A stretch of 64,000 nucleotides of DNA from Rhodoflexus caldus (GCF_021206925.1 NZ_JAJPRF010000002.1:248001-312000); one strand, 5' to 3'; counted from the first letter of the stretch, positions 44,337 to 53,272 are shown. Made by a program: numbers and translations. The notes: a model not told the origin generated them from the sequence alone.

Positions 44337-45374
44337 ATGACTCCACTTCAACGCAAAAACATTGTTTACACGCTGCTGCTGTTCGCGCTGATGGCAGCAG
44401 TTTATTTTTACCGTAAAAACAGCAGTAAGGAACAAACTGCCAATAGCCCACTGGTAAAAATCAGCGGCCCTGCAATGGGTTCTACCTACAATATCAGCTA
44501 TTTGGACGAAAACCGCGCCAATTATCAGGCCGCGATTGACTCTTTGTTGGAAGTTTTCAATCTGTCGCTTTCTACCTATATCCCCGATTCGGAAATCAGC
44601 CGATTCAACCGCGAAGACTCTATTATGCCCAAACTGCCGTTTTTTATTCCCGTATTGGAGCGCAGCCGCGAAATTTACCGCGAAACAGAAGGCGCATTTA
44701 ACCCAACAGTTTATCCGTTAGTACAGGCATGGGGCTTTGGTGCTAAGAAAGGCCTGCCCGAACGCGAACCCAACGTGGACTCTGTTAAGCAATTCATTGA
44801 TTTCGAAAGCATTGTCGTAACAGGTAATACCATCAAAAAAACCAAAAAAGGTGTTACCATTGAGTTTAATGCCATTGCCCCGGGCTATGGCGCCGATTTG
44901 ATTGCCCGCTTGCTCGAGCAGCGCGGCATCCAAAATTACATGGTAGAAGTCGGTGGCGAAGTGGTTTGCAAGGGCAAAAACCAACGCGGCGAAACATGGC
45001 TGATTGGCATAGACAACCCGCAATACGAAGAAAAAGGCGGCAACCCGATTCAGGCAAAAATTCGCGTGGAAAACATGGCACTTGCCACTAGTGGCAACTA
45101 TCGCAAGTTCTACGAAAAAGACGGCAAGCGATATGCCCACACGATTGACCCCGTAAGCGGACGACCTGTTCAGCATAACCTATTGAGTGCCACCGTATTG
45201 GCAAAAGACTGCATGACAGCCGATGCAATGGCGACGGCCTTTATGGTAATGGGAACGGAAAAGGCCAAAGCCTATGCCGAAAGCCGACAAATGCCCGTGT
45301 TGCTGGTATTTGCCGAAGGGGATAAACTGCAAACCTACGTTTCGCCCGCACTACAAAAATTTATTGTAGAATAA
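44337..45374 (+). CDS. apbE: FAD:protein FMN transferase
   Basis: Attaches FMN covalently to target proteins such as NqrB/NqrC subunits; works in the periplasm. 345 residues. The N-terminal hydrophobic segment (IVYTLLLFALMAAVYFYR) is a membrane anchor or signal. Conserved stretches are SGPAMGSTYNISYL, EFNAIAPGYGADLIARLLEQRG, YMVEVGGEVVCKG and the Mg-site region ALATSGNYRKFYEKDGKRYAHTIDP followed by MTADAMATAFMVMG. No nqr gene is adjacent. Confidence 0.95.
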   Translation: MTPLQRKNIVYTLLLFALMAAVYFYRKNSSKEQTANSPLVKISGPAMGSTYNISYLDENRANYQAAIDSLLEVFNLSLSTYIPDSEISRFNREDSIMPKLPFFIPVLERSREIYRETEGAFNPTVYPLVQAWGFGAKKGLPEREPNVDSVKQFIDFESIVVTGNTIKKTKKGVTIEFNAIAPGYGADLIARLLEQRGIQNYMVEVGGEVVCKGKNQRGETWLIGIDNPQYEEKGGNPIQAKIRVENMALATSGNYRKFYEKDGKRYAHTIDPVSGRPVQHNLLSATVLAKDCMTADAMATAFMVMGTEKAKAYAESRQMPVLLVFAEGDKLQTYVSPALQKFIVE

Positions 45375-45575
45375 AAACTGTCATCCCGCACTCCGTTGCT
45401 TAGGGGACATAAAACGAAACGTTGTTTTGTTGAAGGCGTTGTCAGACTGATGGGCTTTTGCTAAATCCCCGTTGGCGGTCAGAGAGCCATCAGCCTATTT
45501 GAATAGGAACTTTTGAAACTGCTCAAACTCGAAATCCCAATCCGCATTCCGAAAAGCTCTTTATCTTTGCAACAG
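45375..45575. other. Leader region between apbE and rnpB
   Basis: 201 bases with no gene. Contains a hairpin-like CTGATGG...CCATCAG pair (about 45449-45494) and the palindrome CCTATTTGAATAGG (about 45494-45507). The rnpB -7 box lies at the right end. Confidence 0.4.
45562..45569 (+). promoter_or_regulatory. -7 box of rnpB
   Basis: TATCTTTG, full match to TAnnTTTG, ending 6 bases before the first base of the P1 helix of rnpB. This spacing fits a direct start of the mature 5' end. Confidence 0.65.
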
Positions 45576-45968
45576 AAGGCAGGCTGTCTTATCGCGGCTG
45601 CCGCAAGGCAGTTGAGGAAAGTCCGGGCAACACAGAGCACCGTACCACCTAACGGGTGGGGGGCGGCGGCGAAAGTCGCCGTTCACAGACAGTGCCACAG
45701 AAAACAAACCGCCCGAAAGCTACGTGTAGCCTTTGGGTAAGGGTGAAAAGGCAGGGTAAGAGCCTACCGGGCAGGCGGTAACGTCTGTTGCATGGTAAAC
45801 CTTACGGGTTGAAAGGCCAAATAGGCCGGAATGTGGCTTCGGCCACGCGGGCTGCTCGTTCGTAGCGCCTCGGCGCTGTTCCGGTGGGTAGGCCGTTAGA
45901 GGCTGTCGGCGACGGCAGTCCCAGATAAATGATAAGACTCGACAGAACCCGGCTTACAGGTCTGCTTT
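45576..45968 (+). ncRNA. rnpB: RNase P RNA (bacterial class A)
   Basis: Catalytic RNA that trims pre-tRNA 5' ends. The hallmark GAGGAAAGTCCGGGC lies at 45614-45628, with CACAGAGCA and later ACAGAAAACA... and GGTAAGGGTGAAAAGG (P10/P11-P12 region). The closing part GACAGAACCCGGCTTACAGG near 45940-45959 matches the conserved P4 strand and 3' end. The outer P1 helix pairs GCAG-CTGT (from about 45579) with ACAG-CTGC (to about 45965). Ends are estimated from the helix. The gene has its own -7 box and terminator. Confidence 0.96.
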
Positions 45969-45981
45969 CCCGATATTGTTA

Positions 45982-46022
45982 AAACCCGACAGGTTGTACA
46001 AGCCCTGTCGGGTTTATATTTA
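45982..46022 (+). terminator. Terminator after rnpB
   Basis: AAACCCGACAGG (45982-45993) pairs perfectly with CCTGTCGGGTTT (46004-46015), 10-base loop, then ATATTT. It shares AAAACCCGACAGGT with the terminator at 16186-16228. Confidence 0.88.
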
Positions 46023-46075
46023 AGTAGCAACCATACAACTTCCGTTTTTGAGACTAATTTTACGCTAAAAAAGCC

Positions 46076-46726
46076 ATGAAAAATCTGATATTACTATTCT
46101 CCATGCTTGCCTTCTTTCAACTAACTGCTTGTAATTCAGAAGATAAGCAGATAGAAATAGACCGTCAGGTGCGTAAAAAGTTGAGCGTTATAGGAGGCAG
46201 CGTAATCACGGAACTCAAACTTACCCCCGAGCCGCAGGAAAACCTCTACTTTGCCGACGCCATGATGGAAAATGGCATGCCCATTCAGGCAATGGTGTTG
46301 ATTAAAGACGATTCGGTAGCCTTGAAAGAAACCATCAACTCTATCATGTTGCGCCGCCTGAGCAAAGAAATGCAGGAAACCTGCGTCGGTGTTTCGCTGA
46401 AACCCATAGAAAACAGCCGCGTACCCAACGAACTGCAAGGCGAAGCAGTATTTAAAAGCGGAGAAAAAATACAACTGTTTGCCCATGAAGAATTCGGCTG
46501 GCGACCTGCCAACGATTCAGCTACGCTCGGCTTTTTAACCAAAAAGCAAATGCAAAAAATTTTGTCGGATGCCAAAGACACCATTTCGTTGTTTACCCTT
46601 CAAAGAACGGCCGTTGATACCATATACAGCGGTAAGTTTGAAACCTACAAAGGCAAGAAAAAAGAATTTTCTGTAACTTGGAGTCAAACAGGTTTCCGAT
46701 GGGAAATAAACCAAGCTCAGAAATAA
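46076..46726 (+). CDS. Lipoprotein of unknown function
   Basis: 216 residues. The signal peptide ends in a lipobox LTAC with Cys19, so it is a lipoprotein. The rest is a mixed alpha/beta domain with charged residues and no motif I recognise. No aromatic or His clusters. It overlaps the start of the Xer gene by 28 bases, so the two are probably transcribed together. Confidence 0.8.
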   Translation: MKNLILLFSMLAFFQLTACNSEDKQIEIDRQVRKKLSVIGGSVITELKLTPEPQENLYFADAMMENGMPIQAMVLIKDDSVALKETINSIMLRRLSKEMQETCVGVSLKPIENSRVPNELQGEAVFKSGEKIQLFAHEEFGWRPANDSATLGFLTKKQMQKILSDAKDTISLFTLQRTAVDTIYSGKFETYKGKKKEFSVTWSQTGFRWEINQAQK

Positions 46727-47619
46727 TCCGCCGTTTCATTGATTTTATTGCATTACAGCGGCGTTACAGCAAACATACACAAAACGCCTATCTTACTGAT
46801 TTAGAGCAGTTTGAAAGTTTTTTACAAACCCTTTCAGAAGGTAACAAACAGCAAATCACACAAGCCGACTACCACGATGTACGCGCATGGGTGATTTCTT
46901 TATTAGACGACGAACAGGTTACAGCCCGAAGCATTAACCGTAAACTTTCAGCGCTGCGCAGCTTCTATCGGTTTGCCATACAAGAGCAACTGATAGAAGA
47001 ATCGCCTTTGCGGAAACTGAAAGCACTGAAAGCAGATAAAAAAATCACACCCTTTTTGCCGCAAACCGATGCGCGGCAACTATGGCAAGCACTCACCGAA
47101 CTACCGGCCGATGAGTTTATCACGGCACGCGAACAGGTGATACTGATTCTGCTATACACCACCGGCATCAGGCTTTCCGAGTTGATTCATCTGAAAATCA
47201 GCGATATAGATTTTTCTAATCGGCAGATAAAAGTATGGGGCAAAGGAAGCAAGCAAAGAATTGTGCCACTACTCCCCCAAATATTTGCTTTATTGGAAAA
47301 TTATATTCAAATTAAATCACAATTATTCGGGGAAGCCATTCACAGCCCGCTTGTCTGCACCGACAAAGGCGAAGAAGCCTACCCCATGCTGATTTACAGA
47401 ACGGTAAGAAAACATCTGGATATGATTACCACCATTGAACGCCGCAGCCCGCATGTATTGCGACACAGCTACGCCACCCATCTGCTGGATGGCGGCGCTG
47501 ACCTGAATGCCGTTAAAGAATTGTTGGGTCATAGTAGTCTTGCCGCTACACAGGTGTACACACACACCTCTATTGAAAAACTCCGAAAAGTTTTTGAAGA
47601 CGCTCATCCTCGTTCGTAA
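46699..47619 (+). CDS. Tyrosine recombinase, XerC/XerD family
   Basis: 306 residues from ATG 46699. The catalytic set is complete: Arg158 (TGIRLSELIHL), Lys182 (VWGKGSKQR), His252 and Arg255 (PHVLRHSYATHLL), His278 (LLGHSSLAATQ) and nucleophile Tyr287 (VYTH). The N-terminal SAM-like core-binding domain (about 5-95) fits the Xer group, which resolves chromosome dimers at dif. Bacteroidota often have several of these; whether this is XerC or XerD is not clear. It is followed by hpf, a conserved order, and no integron or phage genes are present. Confidence 0.93.
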   Translation: MGNKPSSEIIRRFIDFIALQRRYSKHTQNAYLTDLEQFESFLQTLSEGNKQQITQADYHDVRAWVISLLDDEQVTARSINRKLSALRSFYRFAIQEQLIEESPLRKLKALKADKKITPFLPQTDARQLWQALTELPADEFITAREQVILILLYTTGIRLSELIHLKISDIDFSNRQIKVWGKGSKQRIVPLLPQIFALLENYIQIKSQLFGEAIHSPLVCTDKGEEAYPMLIYRTVRKHLDMITTIERRSPHVLRHSYATHLLDGGADLNAVKELLGHSSLAATQVYTHTSIEKLRKVFEDAHPRS

Positions 47620-47652
47620 CATTTTGTTAATATTGGGCGTATCAACAGACAT

Positions 47653-47690
47653 AAGCCCTCTGTAAACGGGTTTTATTTTTTATTTTCCAC
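47653..47690 (+). terminator. Probable terminator after the Xer gene
   Basis: AAGCCC (47653-47658) pairs with GGGTTT (47668-47673, one G:T) with a 9-base loop, followed by the T-rich TATTTTTTATTTT. Short stem, moderate support. Confidence 0.5.
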
Positions 47691-47707
47691 TTAAACATTT
47701 GTGTATT

Positions 47708-48013
47708 ATGAAACTGCAGATTCATTCCATCCATTTCGATGCTGACATCAAGCTGTTGGATTTTATCCAGAAAAAAGCTGATAAGTTGGACACTTTCTTT
47801 GAGCGCATCACCGGTGGTGAAGTTTATCTGCGCTTAGAAAAAGGCGAGCACAGCAGAGAAAACAAAGTAGTGGAAGTTAAATTATTCATTCCGGGTGGAA
47901 GCATTTTTGCCAAAGAGCAAAACATCTCTTTCGAAGCCGCAATGGATGAAGCAGTTGAATCCTTGAAAGCACAGTTGAAAAAATACAAGGACAAACTGAC
48001 TGCAAAGTCATAA
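47708..48013 (+). CDS. hpf: Ribosome hibernation-promoting factor, short form
   Basis: 101 residues from ATG 47708. The beta-strand start MKLQIHSIHFDADIKLLDFI, the middle VEVKLFIPGGSIFAKEQ and the C-terminal helix EAVESLKAQLKKYKDKL fit HPF/YfiA, which stabilises idle ribosomes (70S/100S) in stationary phase. The C-terminal dimerisation domain of the long form is absent. Adjacent to the Xer gene as in many Bacteroidota. Confidence 0.92.
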   Translation: MKLQIHSIHFDADIKLLDFIQKKADKLDTFFERITGGEVYLRLEKGEHSRENKVVEVKLFIPGGSIFAKEQNISFEAAMDEAVESLKAQLKKYKDKLTAKS

Positions 48014-48022
48014 TTTAGTGTT

Positions 48023-48054
48023 GGAGTTAAGGGCACTTGGTTGTCCTTAACTCC
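48023..48054 (+). terminator. Hairpin between hpf and priA
   Basis: GGAGTTAAGG (48023-48032) pairs perfectly with CCTTAACTCC (48045-48054) around a 12-base loop. No T-run follows, so it may be an mRNA stabiliser or an attenuator rather than a strong terminator. It ends 17 bases before the priA ATG. Confidence 0.5.
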
Positions 48055-48070
48055 TAACTCTTGGTTGTCA

Positions 48071-50560
48071 ATGCGTCAGACTTTTTTTGCAGATATTCTT
48101 CTCCCCCTCCCGCTTAAAGGCACTTTTACCTACCGCGTGCCCCTTGCTTTGAACGATACCATTGCCGAAGGTACAAGAGTAGTTGTACAATTCGGACAAA
48201 AGCGCATCCTAACAGGCATCGTTATCCGCATCCACGAAAATCCGCCGCGCGACTATCAAACCAAAATGATTCTGGATTTGATAGACCGCCAGCCCATTGC
48301 TCTTCCTTTGCAGTTGCAATTTTGGGAGTGGGTATCCGACTACTACATCTGCACATGGGGCGAAGTAATGAACGTGGCCGTACCTGCCGGGCTGAAACTC
48401 AGCAGCGAGTCGCGCATCCAACTTCATCCGGCCTTGGCGGCAGATGACCTCAACCCTGATAATTTCAGCGAAAAGGAACTGCTGCTGCTGGACGCTCTGC
48501 GGCAAAATGAAACCTTGGGCTATGAAGAGGCAGTTAAAATTTCGGGTAACAAACAGATTTACAGCCTGTTAAAATCGCTTTTGCAGAAAGAATGTATCCT
48601 GATTTTTGAGGAACTCAAAGAAAAATATAAGCCCAAAACCATCAAAAAAGTTAGGTTACATGCCAATTGGCGCGGCAAAGATGAGGCATCCCTGATTGAA
48701 CTGTTAGACAGGCTTGCTAAACATACCAAACAAGAGGCCTTGATTCTCAGGTATTTATCGCTGATTCCTTGGCAAGCCGAACCGGAGCAACAACTCAACG
48801 GCATTCCCAAAAGCACGCTGCTTACTGCCAATCTGTCGGAAAGTGCATACAAAACACTACTGAAAAATGAAGTGCTGGAAGAGTTTGAAATAATCGTTTC
48901 GCGGTTGGAAGAGTTACCGACGGGCGACTTTCAGCTTCCGCAACTCACTGATGCACAAAGCAATGCGCTACAAAAAATCATCTCATTATGGGACAAAAAG
49001 CAGGCAGTATTGCTGCACGGCGTTACAGGCTCGGGTAAAACTGAACTCTACATACACTTGATAGACCAAATGTTGCAGTCGGGCAATCAGGTGCTGCTGC
49101 TGCTGCCGGAAATTGCTTTAACAACACAAATTGTCGCCCGTTTGCGGCGCGTTTTTGGCAATCGGCTGGGGGTTTACCATTCCCGATTTTCAGACAATGA
49201 ACGGGTGGAAGTATGGCACGGCATCATGGACGGGCGTTTTGATGTAATTGTTGGGGTTCGCTCCTCTATCTTCCTGCCTTTCAGTCATTTAGGTTTGATT
49301 ATTATTGATGAGGAGCATGATAGCTCCTACAAGCAATACGACCCTGCACCGCGTTACCACGCCCGCGATGCGGCTATGATGTTGGCGCATATGCACGGTG
49401 CAAAAGTGCTACTGGGAACAGCTACGCCATCGCTGGAAAGTTTTTATCATGCAGCCGAAAAACGCTACGGCTACGTGCGGCTGACACAGCGATTCAATGA
49501 TGCACAACTGCCTGCCATTCAGTTTATTAATACAAAACATGAAAGCAAAGCCAAGCGCATGATAGGCGAATTTGCACCGGTCACATTAGAGGCCATACGT
49601 ACAACGCTCGAGGCAAAAAAGCAGGTGATTTTGTTTCAGAATCGGCGCGGCTATGCTCCCCACCTCTCCTGCCAGACCTGTAACTGGGTGCCTCATTGCC
49701 AAAATTGCGCTGTCAGCCTCACATTTCACATGCACAGCAACGAATTGCGCTGCCACTATTGCGGTTACAGAGAAAACCCGCCGCACACCTGCCGACAGTG
49801 CGGCTCGCACGAAATCAAGACAGTGGGGTATGGTACCGAAAAAATAGAGGATACCGTGAAATCGCTTTTTCCCGATGCTGTGGTGCAGCGCATGGACTTA
49901 GATACTACTCGCGGAAAATATGGTCTGCAAAATATCATTGAGGATTTTTCTGCTCATAAAATTGACATATTGGTAGGTACGCAAATGGTTACTAAGGGGC
50001 TCGATTTTGACCATGTAGCGCTGGTAGTAGTGTTTGACATAGACCGCGCCTTGTACTATCCCGATTTCAGGGCACATGAGCGCGTATTCCAGATATTGAC
50101 GCAGGTAGCAGGAAGAGCAGGCAGAAAAGCCGCACAGGGAACGGTCATCATTCAAACGGGCAACCCGCACCACCCGATACTCGAGCATGTGGCGGCTCAT
50201 CATTTTGAAGACTTTTACAAGGATGAACTGCCGCAGCGTCAGCATTACCACTACCCGCCTTTTACCAGACTGATAGAACTGACCGTTAAGGGAGAGTCGG
50301 CAGAAGAGGTGGAAAAAGCGGCACAGAACCTTGCCGTGGCATTGCGCAATGGTTTAGGCGGCAACCGCGTGTTAGGGCCGCAAGCTCCCCCTATTGAGCG
50401 CATCCGCAATCAATATTTGCGCAACGTGCTCGTCAAAATTGAGCGACAAGGCACTTCACTCAAAGCAATGAAAGCATACATCGGCACGACCATGGACAAC
50501 CTCATAAAAAACAAGACCTTCAAAGAGTTAAAGGTCGTTGTCGATGTTGACCCCGTGTAA
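48071..50560 (+). CDS. priA: Primosomal protein N' (PriA helicase)
   Basis: Restarts stalled replication forks by unwinding DNA 3' to 5' and loading the primosome. 829 residues from ATG 48071. The N-terminal DNA-binding domain (about 1-105) leads to the winged helix, then Walker A GVTGSGKTE near residue 323, DEEH in the Walker B region, and GTATPSLES. The zinc-binding part has paired cysteines: CQTC, CQNC, CHYC and CRQC. Late motifs GTQMVTKGLDFDHV and QVAGRAGRK complete the SF2 core. ATG 48071 is preferred over upstream codons as it gives the family's usual FADILLPLPLKGTFTYRVP start. Confidence 0.96.
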   Translation: MRQTFFADILLPLPLKGTFTYRVPLALNDTIAEGTRVVVQFGQKRILTGIVIRIHENPPRDYQTKMILDLIDRQPIALPLQLQFWEWVSDYYICTWGEVMNVAVPAGLKLSSESRIQLHPALAADDLNPDNFSEKELLLLDALRQNETLGYEEAVKISGNKQIYSLLKSLLQKECILIFEELKEKYKPKTIKKVRLHANWRGKDEASLIELLDRLAKHTKQEALILRYLSLIPWQAEPEQQLNGIPKSTLLTANLSESAYKTLLKNEVLEEFEIIVSRLEELPTGDFQLPQLTDAQSNALQKIISLWDKKQAVLLHGVTGSGKTELYIHLIDQMLQSGNQVLLLLPEIALTTQIVARLRRVFGNRLGVYHSRFSDNERVEVWHGIMDGRFDVIVGVRSSIFLPFSHLGLIIIDEEHDSSYKQYDPAPRYHARDAAMMLAHMHGAKVLLGTATPSLESFYHAAEKRYGYVRLTQRFNDAQLPAIQFINTKHESKAKRMIGEFAPVTLEAIRTTLEAKKQVILFQNRRGYAPHLSCQTCNWVPHCQNCAVSLTFHMHSNELRCHYCGYRENPPHTCRQCGSHEIKTVGYGTEKIEDTVKSLFPDAVVQRMDLDTTRGKYGLQNIIEDFSAHKIDILVGTQMVTKGLDFDHVALVVVFDIDRALYYPDFRAHERVFQILTQVAGRAGRKAAQGTVIIQTGNPHHPILEHVAAHHFEDFYKDELPQRQHYHYPPFTRLIELTVKGESAEEVEKAAQNLAVALRNGLGGNRVLGPQAPPIERIRNQYLRNVLVKIERQGTSLKAMKAYIGTTMDNLIKNKTFKELKVVVDVDPV

Positions 50561-50570
50561 AGCGGGTTTT
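50552..50570 (+). terminator. Short terminator at the end of priA
   Basis: CCCG (50552-50555) pairs with CGGG (50563-50566) and TTTT follows; the hairpin lies across the priA stop codon. Small stem, so only moderate support. Confidence 0.4.
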
Positions 50571-51687
50571 AATAGACTTTTACTTGGAAAACGTAATCCT
50601 GTATTTTTTTCAGTTGAGCCGTCCGCTTTTGGCCTGCAAGTTTGCTTTGCTTGGGCAGGTCAAACATTTCATCCAGTTCGTTTGGTACACTGTCTTTCAA
50701 AGTGCGCCAGATGGCTGATGATTTAAGTGCGAAAGCCACACCTTCGGCACCTGAGAGTTTGCCCGAAACCACGCCGATAAGGTTGCCATTGGTATCAAAC
50801 ACGGGGCCTCCGCTGTTGCCCGGGTTCACCGGAATAGAGATTTGATAGGCAACAGAGTCGCCCTCAAAACCCGTGCGGGCGCTTATGCTGCCTTCTCCGT
50901 ACACAATATCATTTTTCGGATATGCCAGCGTAAAAATTTCTTCGCCCAAATCTACGGTTCCTTTTTTCAGTGTGTAAGGAATTCTGCCAAATTCATGGAA
51001 GGTACTGTCTGCTACTTTTAATACGGCAAGGTCAGTTCGTTCATCGCCAAAGGCTAATTCTACTTTGTAGCGCAATCCGGGCTGGGTAGTAGATTCTATG
51101 AAAACAGAATCGGCTTTTGCCACCAAGTGATAGCTGGTAATTAAGTGCCCTTTCTCCGAAATGGCAAAGCAAGTACCTTCAAAGCGCTGCGGAGCTGCCG
51201 TAGCCCGCGGGATAGCCCGATTCAGCGTGTCTTTGGTACTCTTTATATCGCGTTTGATTTGGTCTAACTCTCGGCGCAACAGTTTGAGATTGCTTTGCTG
51301 GCTGCGCTCCATGCTTTTCAGGTAGCCAAGCGTGAAAAGTGTACTCAGTACCGTAATCAGCGCAACACTTGCGGCTACGGCAATTGTCGGCAAATATTTG
51401 GAAGTATAAGTGCGCCAAGTGTCCTTATTTTTGTACACTTTCAGTGCCGCCTGCTGTTCAACAGGGTCTATTTCGGCATGGAATCGGTCAAGTTTAGCGC
51501 GGAGTTGCCGACGTTCTTTGAGCAAGTCCAAAGGTGTGCGCAATGCCTGATAGTCAGCAATTTGCTGTGCTAACTCAGGATTGGAAGCAATTTCTTTCTC
51601 AAAGGCAAGGTACTCCCCTGTCTCCATGTCGCCTTCAACATAGCGTTCTATTTTATCCCACAGTCGGAGTTGCTCTTCGGTATTCAT
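50569..51687 (-). CDS. Anti-sigma-like membrane protein fused to a trypsin-like (S1C) protease
   Basis: 372 residues in three parts. (1) A cytosolic N-terminus (about 1-90: LRLWDKIERYVEGDMETGEYLAFEKEIASNPELAQQI) typical of Bacteroidota anti-sigma factors that face an ECF sigma factor. (2) A membrane segment (about 99-122) and a coiled coil (about 125-155). (3) A periplasmic serine protease domain with the intact HtrA-type triad: His187 (TSYHLV), Asp219 (RTDLAVLKV), Ser292 (PGNSGGPVF). There is no PDZ domain. The ATG overlaps the stop of the upstream sigma gene by 4 bases, so the two are coupled. Reading: the protease may cut itself or envelope proteins to release sigma. This is inference. Confidence 0.88.
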   Translation of the reverse strand: MNTEEQLRLWDKIERYVEGDMETGEYLAFEKEIASNPELAQQIADYQALRTPLDLLKERRQLRAKLDRFHAEIDPVEQQAALKVYKNKDTWRTYTSKYLPTIAVAASVALITVLSTLFTLGYLKSMERSQQSNLKLLRRELDQIKRDIKSTKDTLNRAIPRATAAPQRFEGTCFAISEKGHLITSYHLVAKADSVFIESTTQPGLRYKVELAFGDERTDLAVLKVADSTFHEFGRIPYTLKKGTVDLGEEIFTLAYPKNDIVYGEGSISARTGFEGDSVAYQISIPVNPGNSGGPVFDTNGNLIGVVSGKLSGAEGVAFALKSSAIWRTLKDSVPNELDEMFDLPKQSKLAGQKRTAQLKKIQDYVFQVKVY

Positions 51688-52250
51688 TTCAGTTCTTCTA
51701 TTAATCTCTTCAACCGATTAAAACACTTGTATTTCTGTGTTTTAGCATTGTCGGCATTCGTATAGCCCATTTTTTCGGCAATATCTGCCATGCTCATTTC
51801 GTTGAGGTAGTAATCCTCCAAAATAGTACGACACGGTTCACCCAATCGCTGCATGGCTGCCTCTATCGTTACCAAGCGCGCTTCGTTTTCAATGCTGACG
51901 CTGTCCTCTACGAAAGGAATAAATTCCTCCACGTCTTTCAGGTCAGTTTTGATTTTCTTCGCCTGCAATCGTTTCAGCCAATGGTTGCGGCTGACCGAAT
52001 ACAGAAAAGTTTTAATACTGCATCGCAACTGAAAATCAGGCCGTTGCAAACTTTCGTAAAGCACGATAAATGCTTCCTGATAAATATCTTTGGCTTCATC
52101 TTCCGTTCCGCTATTGACCAGCACAAGGTGCAACACCATCGGAAAATAAAGTTTGTATATCCTGCTCATAACCGCCTCGTTATTTTCGCGAAGCGCTTTG
52201 ACAAAGCTCTCTTCGTTAAACAAGGCAGTTTTTTTCATCGCTACTTTCAT
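51684..52250 (-). CDS. ECF-type sigma-70 family RNA polymerase sigma factor
   Basis: 188 residues from ATG 52250; ATG 52238 is an alternative four codons later. Region 2 is visible as KLYFPMVLHLVLVNSGTEDEAKDIYQEAFIVLYESL and YSVSRNHWLKRLQ; region 4 as LGEPCRTILEDYYLNEMSMADIAEKMGYTNADNAKTQKYKCFNRLKRL, with a helix-turn-helix. Such sigma factors are held inactive by a membrane anti-sigma factor, here the coupled gene at 50569. It is divergent from queG with 75 bases between; no TAnnTTTG box reads towards it, which fits autoregulation by its own sigma. Its regulon is unknown. Confidence 0.9.
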   Translation of the reverse strand: MKVAMKKTALFNEESFVKALRENNEAVMSRIYKLYFPMVLHLVLVNSGTEDEAKDIYQEAFIVLYESLQRPDFQLRCSIKTFLYSVSRNHWLKRLQAKKIKTDLKDVEEFIPFVEDSVSIENEARLVTIEAAMQRLGEPCRTILEDYYLNEMSMADIAEKMGYTNADNAKTQKYKCFNRLKRLIEELK

Positions 52251-52301
52251 TAATACGTTTAGATAGGGATAAGTAACCCCCAAAGGAAAAAAATTTTGTA
52301 A

Positions 52302-52309
52302 TAATTTTG
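52302..52309 (+). promoter_or_regulatory. -7 box of queG
   Basis: TAATTTTG, full match to TAnnTTTG, 16 bases before the queG ATG. No TTG at the usual distance. Confidence 0.5.
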
Positions 52310-52325
52310 TCTGAAACCTGTCAAG

Positions 52326-53264
52326 ATGAATCTTCAACGCATCCGACATACAAATATAATCAAACAAAAGGCAGCAGAATTGGGCTTTGATTTTTGCGGT
52401 ATATCGGCTGCAACTTTTTTGGAGGAAGAGGCGCCGCGGTTAGAAAAATGGCTCAATCGGCACATGCACGGGCAGATGAGTTACATGGAAAATCATTTTG
52501 ACAAACGTTTAGACCCTCGCCTGCTGGTGCCCGGGGCAAAGTCGGTAGTATCGTTGCTCTACAACTATTATCCCGTCAAAAAAATACTGCACCAAGACGA
52601 TGAACTGAAAATATCTAAATACGCCTACGGCACTGATTATCACTTTGTTATTAAAGACAAGTTAAAGTCGTTATTAGAGGCTTTGCGTCAGGAAATCGGC
52701 GATATTGACGGGCGCGTTTTTGTAGATTCTGCCCCTGTGATGGACAAGGCTTGGGCAGCCCGCAGCGGCGCAGGATGGCTTGGTAAGCACACCAATATCA
52801 TCAACAGAAAACTGGGCAGTTTTTTCTTTATCGCCGAACTGATTATTGACCTTGATTTAGAGCCTGATGCACCCACCAAAGACTATTGCGGCACCTGCAC
52901 GCGCTGCATAGATGCCTGCCCGACCGATGCAATTGTTGAACCTTACGTAGTGGACGGAAGTAAATGTATCTCTTACCTGACCATTGAACTGAAAGACAAA
53001 ATACCCGATGAGTTTGCCGGCAAAATGGACAATTGGATTTTTGGTTGCGATGTGTGCCAAGATGTGTGCCCGTGGAACCGATTTGCTGCCCCGCACCGCG
53101 AACCTGCATTTGAGCCGCACCCACATCTGGAACACATGAAAACCTCTGATTGGCAGGAACTTACCGAAGAACTTTTCAATGAGTTGTTCAAAAAATCTGC
53201 CGTTAAACGCACCAAACTGACAGGACTTCAGCGCAACGTGGCCTTTGTTACTGAACAAAAATAG
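52326..53264 (+). CDS. queG: Epoxyqueuosine reductase
   Basis: Last step of queuosine synthesis: reduces epoxyqueuosine in tRNA using cobalamin and two 4Fe-4S clusters. 312 residues with [20 protein letters not shown] at the start, the [27 protein letters not shown] catalytic block (about 135-160), and two ferredoxin-type motifs: [16 protein letters not shown] and [13 protein letters not shown]. Length is a little below the common 340-380 because the C-terminal HEAT-like repeats are absent, as in many Bacteroidota. Divergent from the sigma gene. batD follows with its own promoter. Confidence 0.95.
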   Translation: MNLQRIRHTNIIKQKAAELGFDFCGISAATFLEEEAPRLEKWLNRHMHGQMSYMENHFDKRLDPRLLVPGAKSVVSLLYNYYPVKKILHQDDELKISKYAYGTDYHFVIKDKLKSLLEALRQEIGDIDGRVFVDSAPVMDKAWAARSGAGWLGKHTNIINRKLGSFFFIAELIIDLDLEPDAPTKDYCGTCTRCIDACPTDAIVEPYVVDGSKCISYLTIELKDKIPDEFAGKMDNWIFGCDVCQDVCPWNRFAAPHREPAFEPHPHLEHMKTSDWQELTEELFNELFKKSAVKRTKLTGLQRNVAFVTEQK

Positions 53265-53272
53265 TACTTTTG
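53245..53272 (+). promoter_or_regulatory. Promoter of batD overlapping the queG end
   Basis: TTG (53245-53247), 17 bases, TACTTTTG (53265-53272), full consensus. Start near 53277, about 18 bases before the ATG. Confidence 0.6.

Noticed and set aside
45513-45740. Frame across the start of rnpB
   Set aside because: It covers the conserved RNase P RNA core and has no protein homology signs.
46699-47619. Integron or mobile-element integrase
   Set aside because: The gene is of Xer housekeeping type beside hpf; no attachment sites, cassettes or transposase were found.
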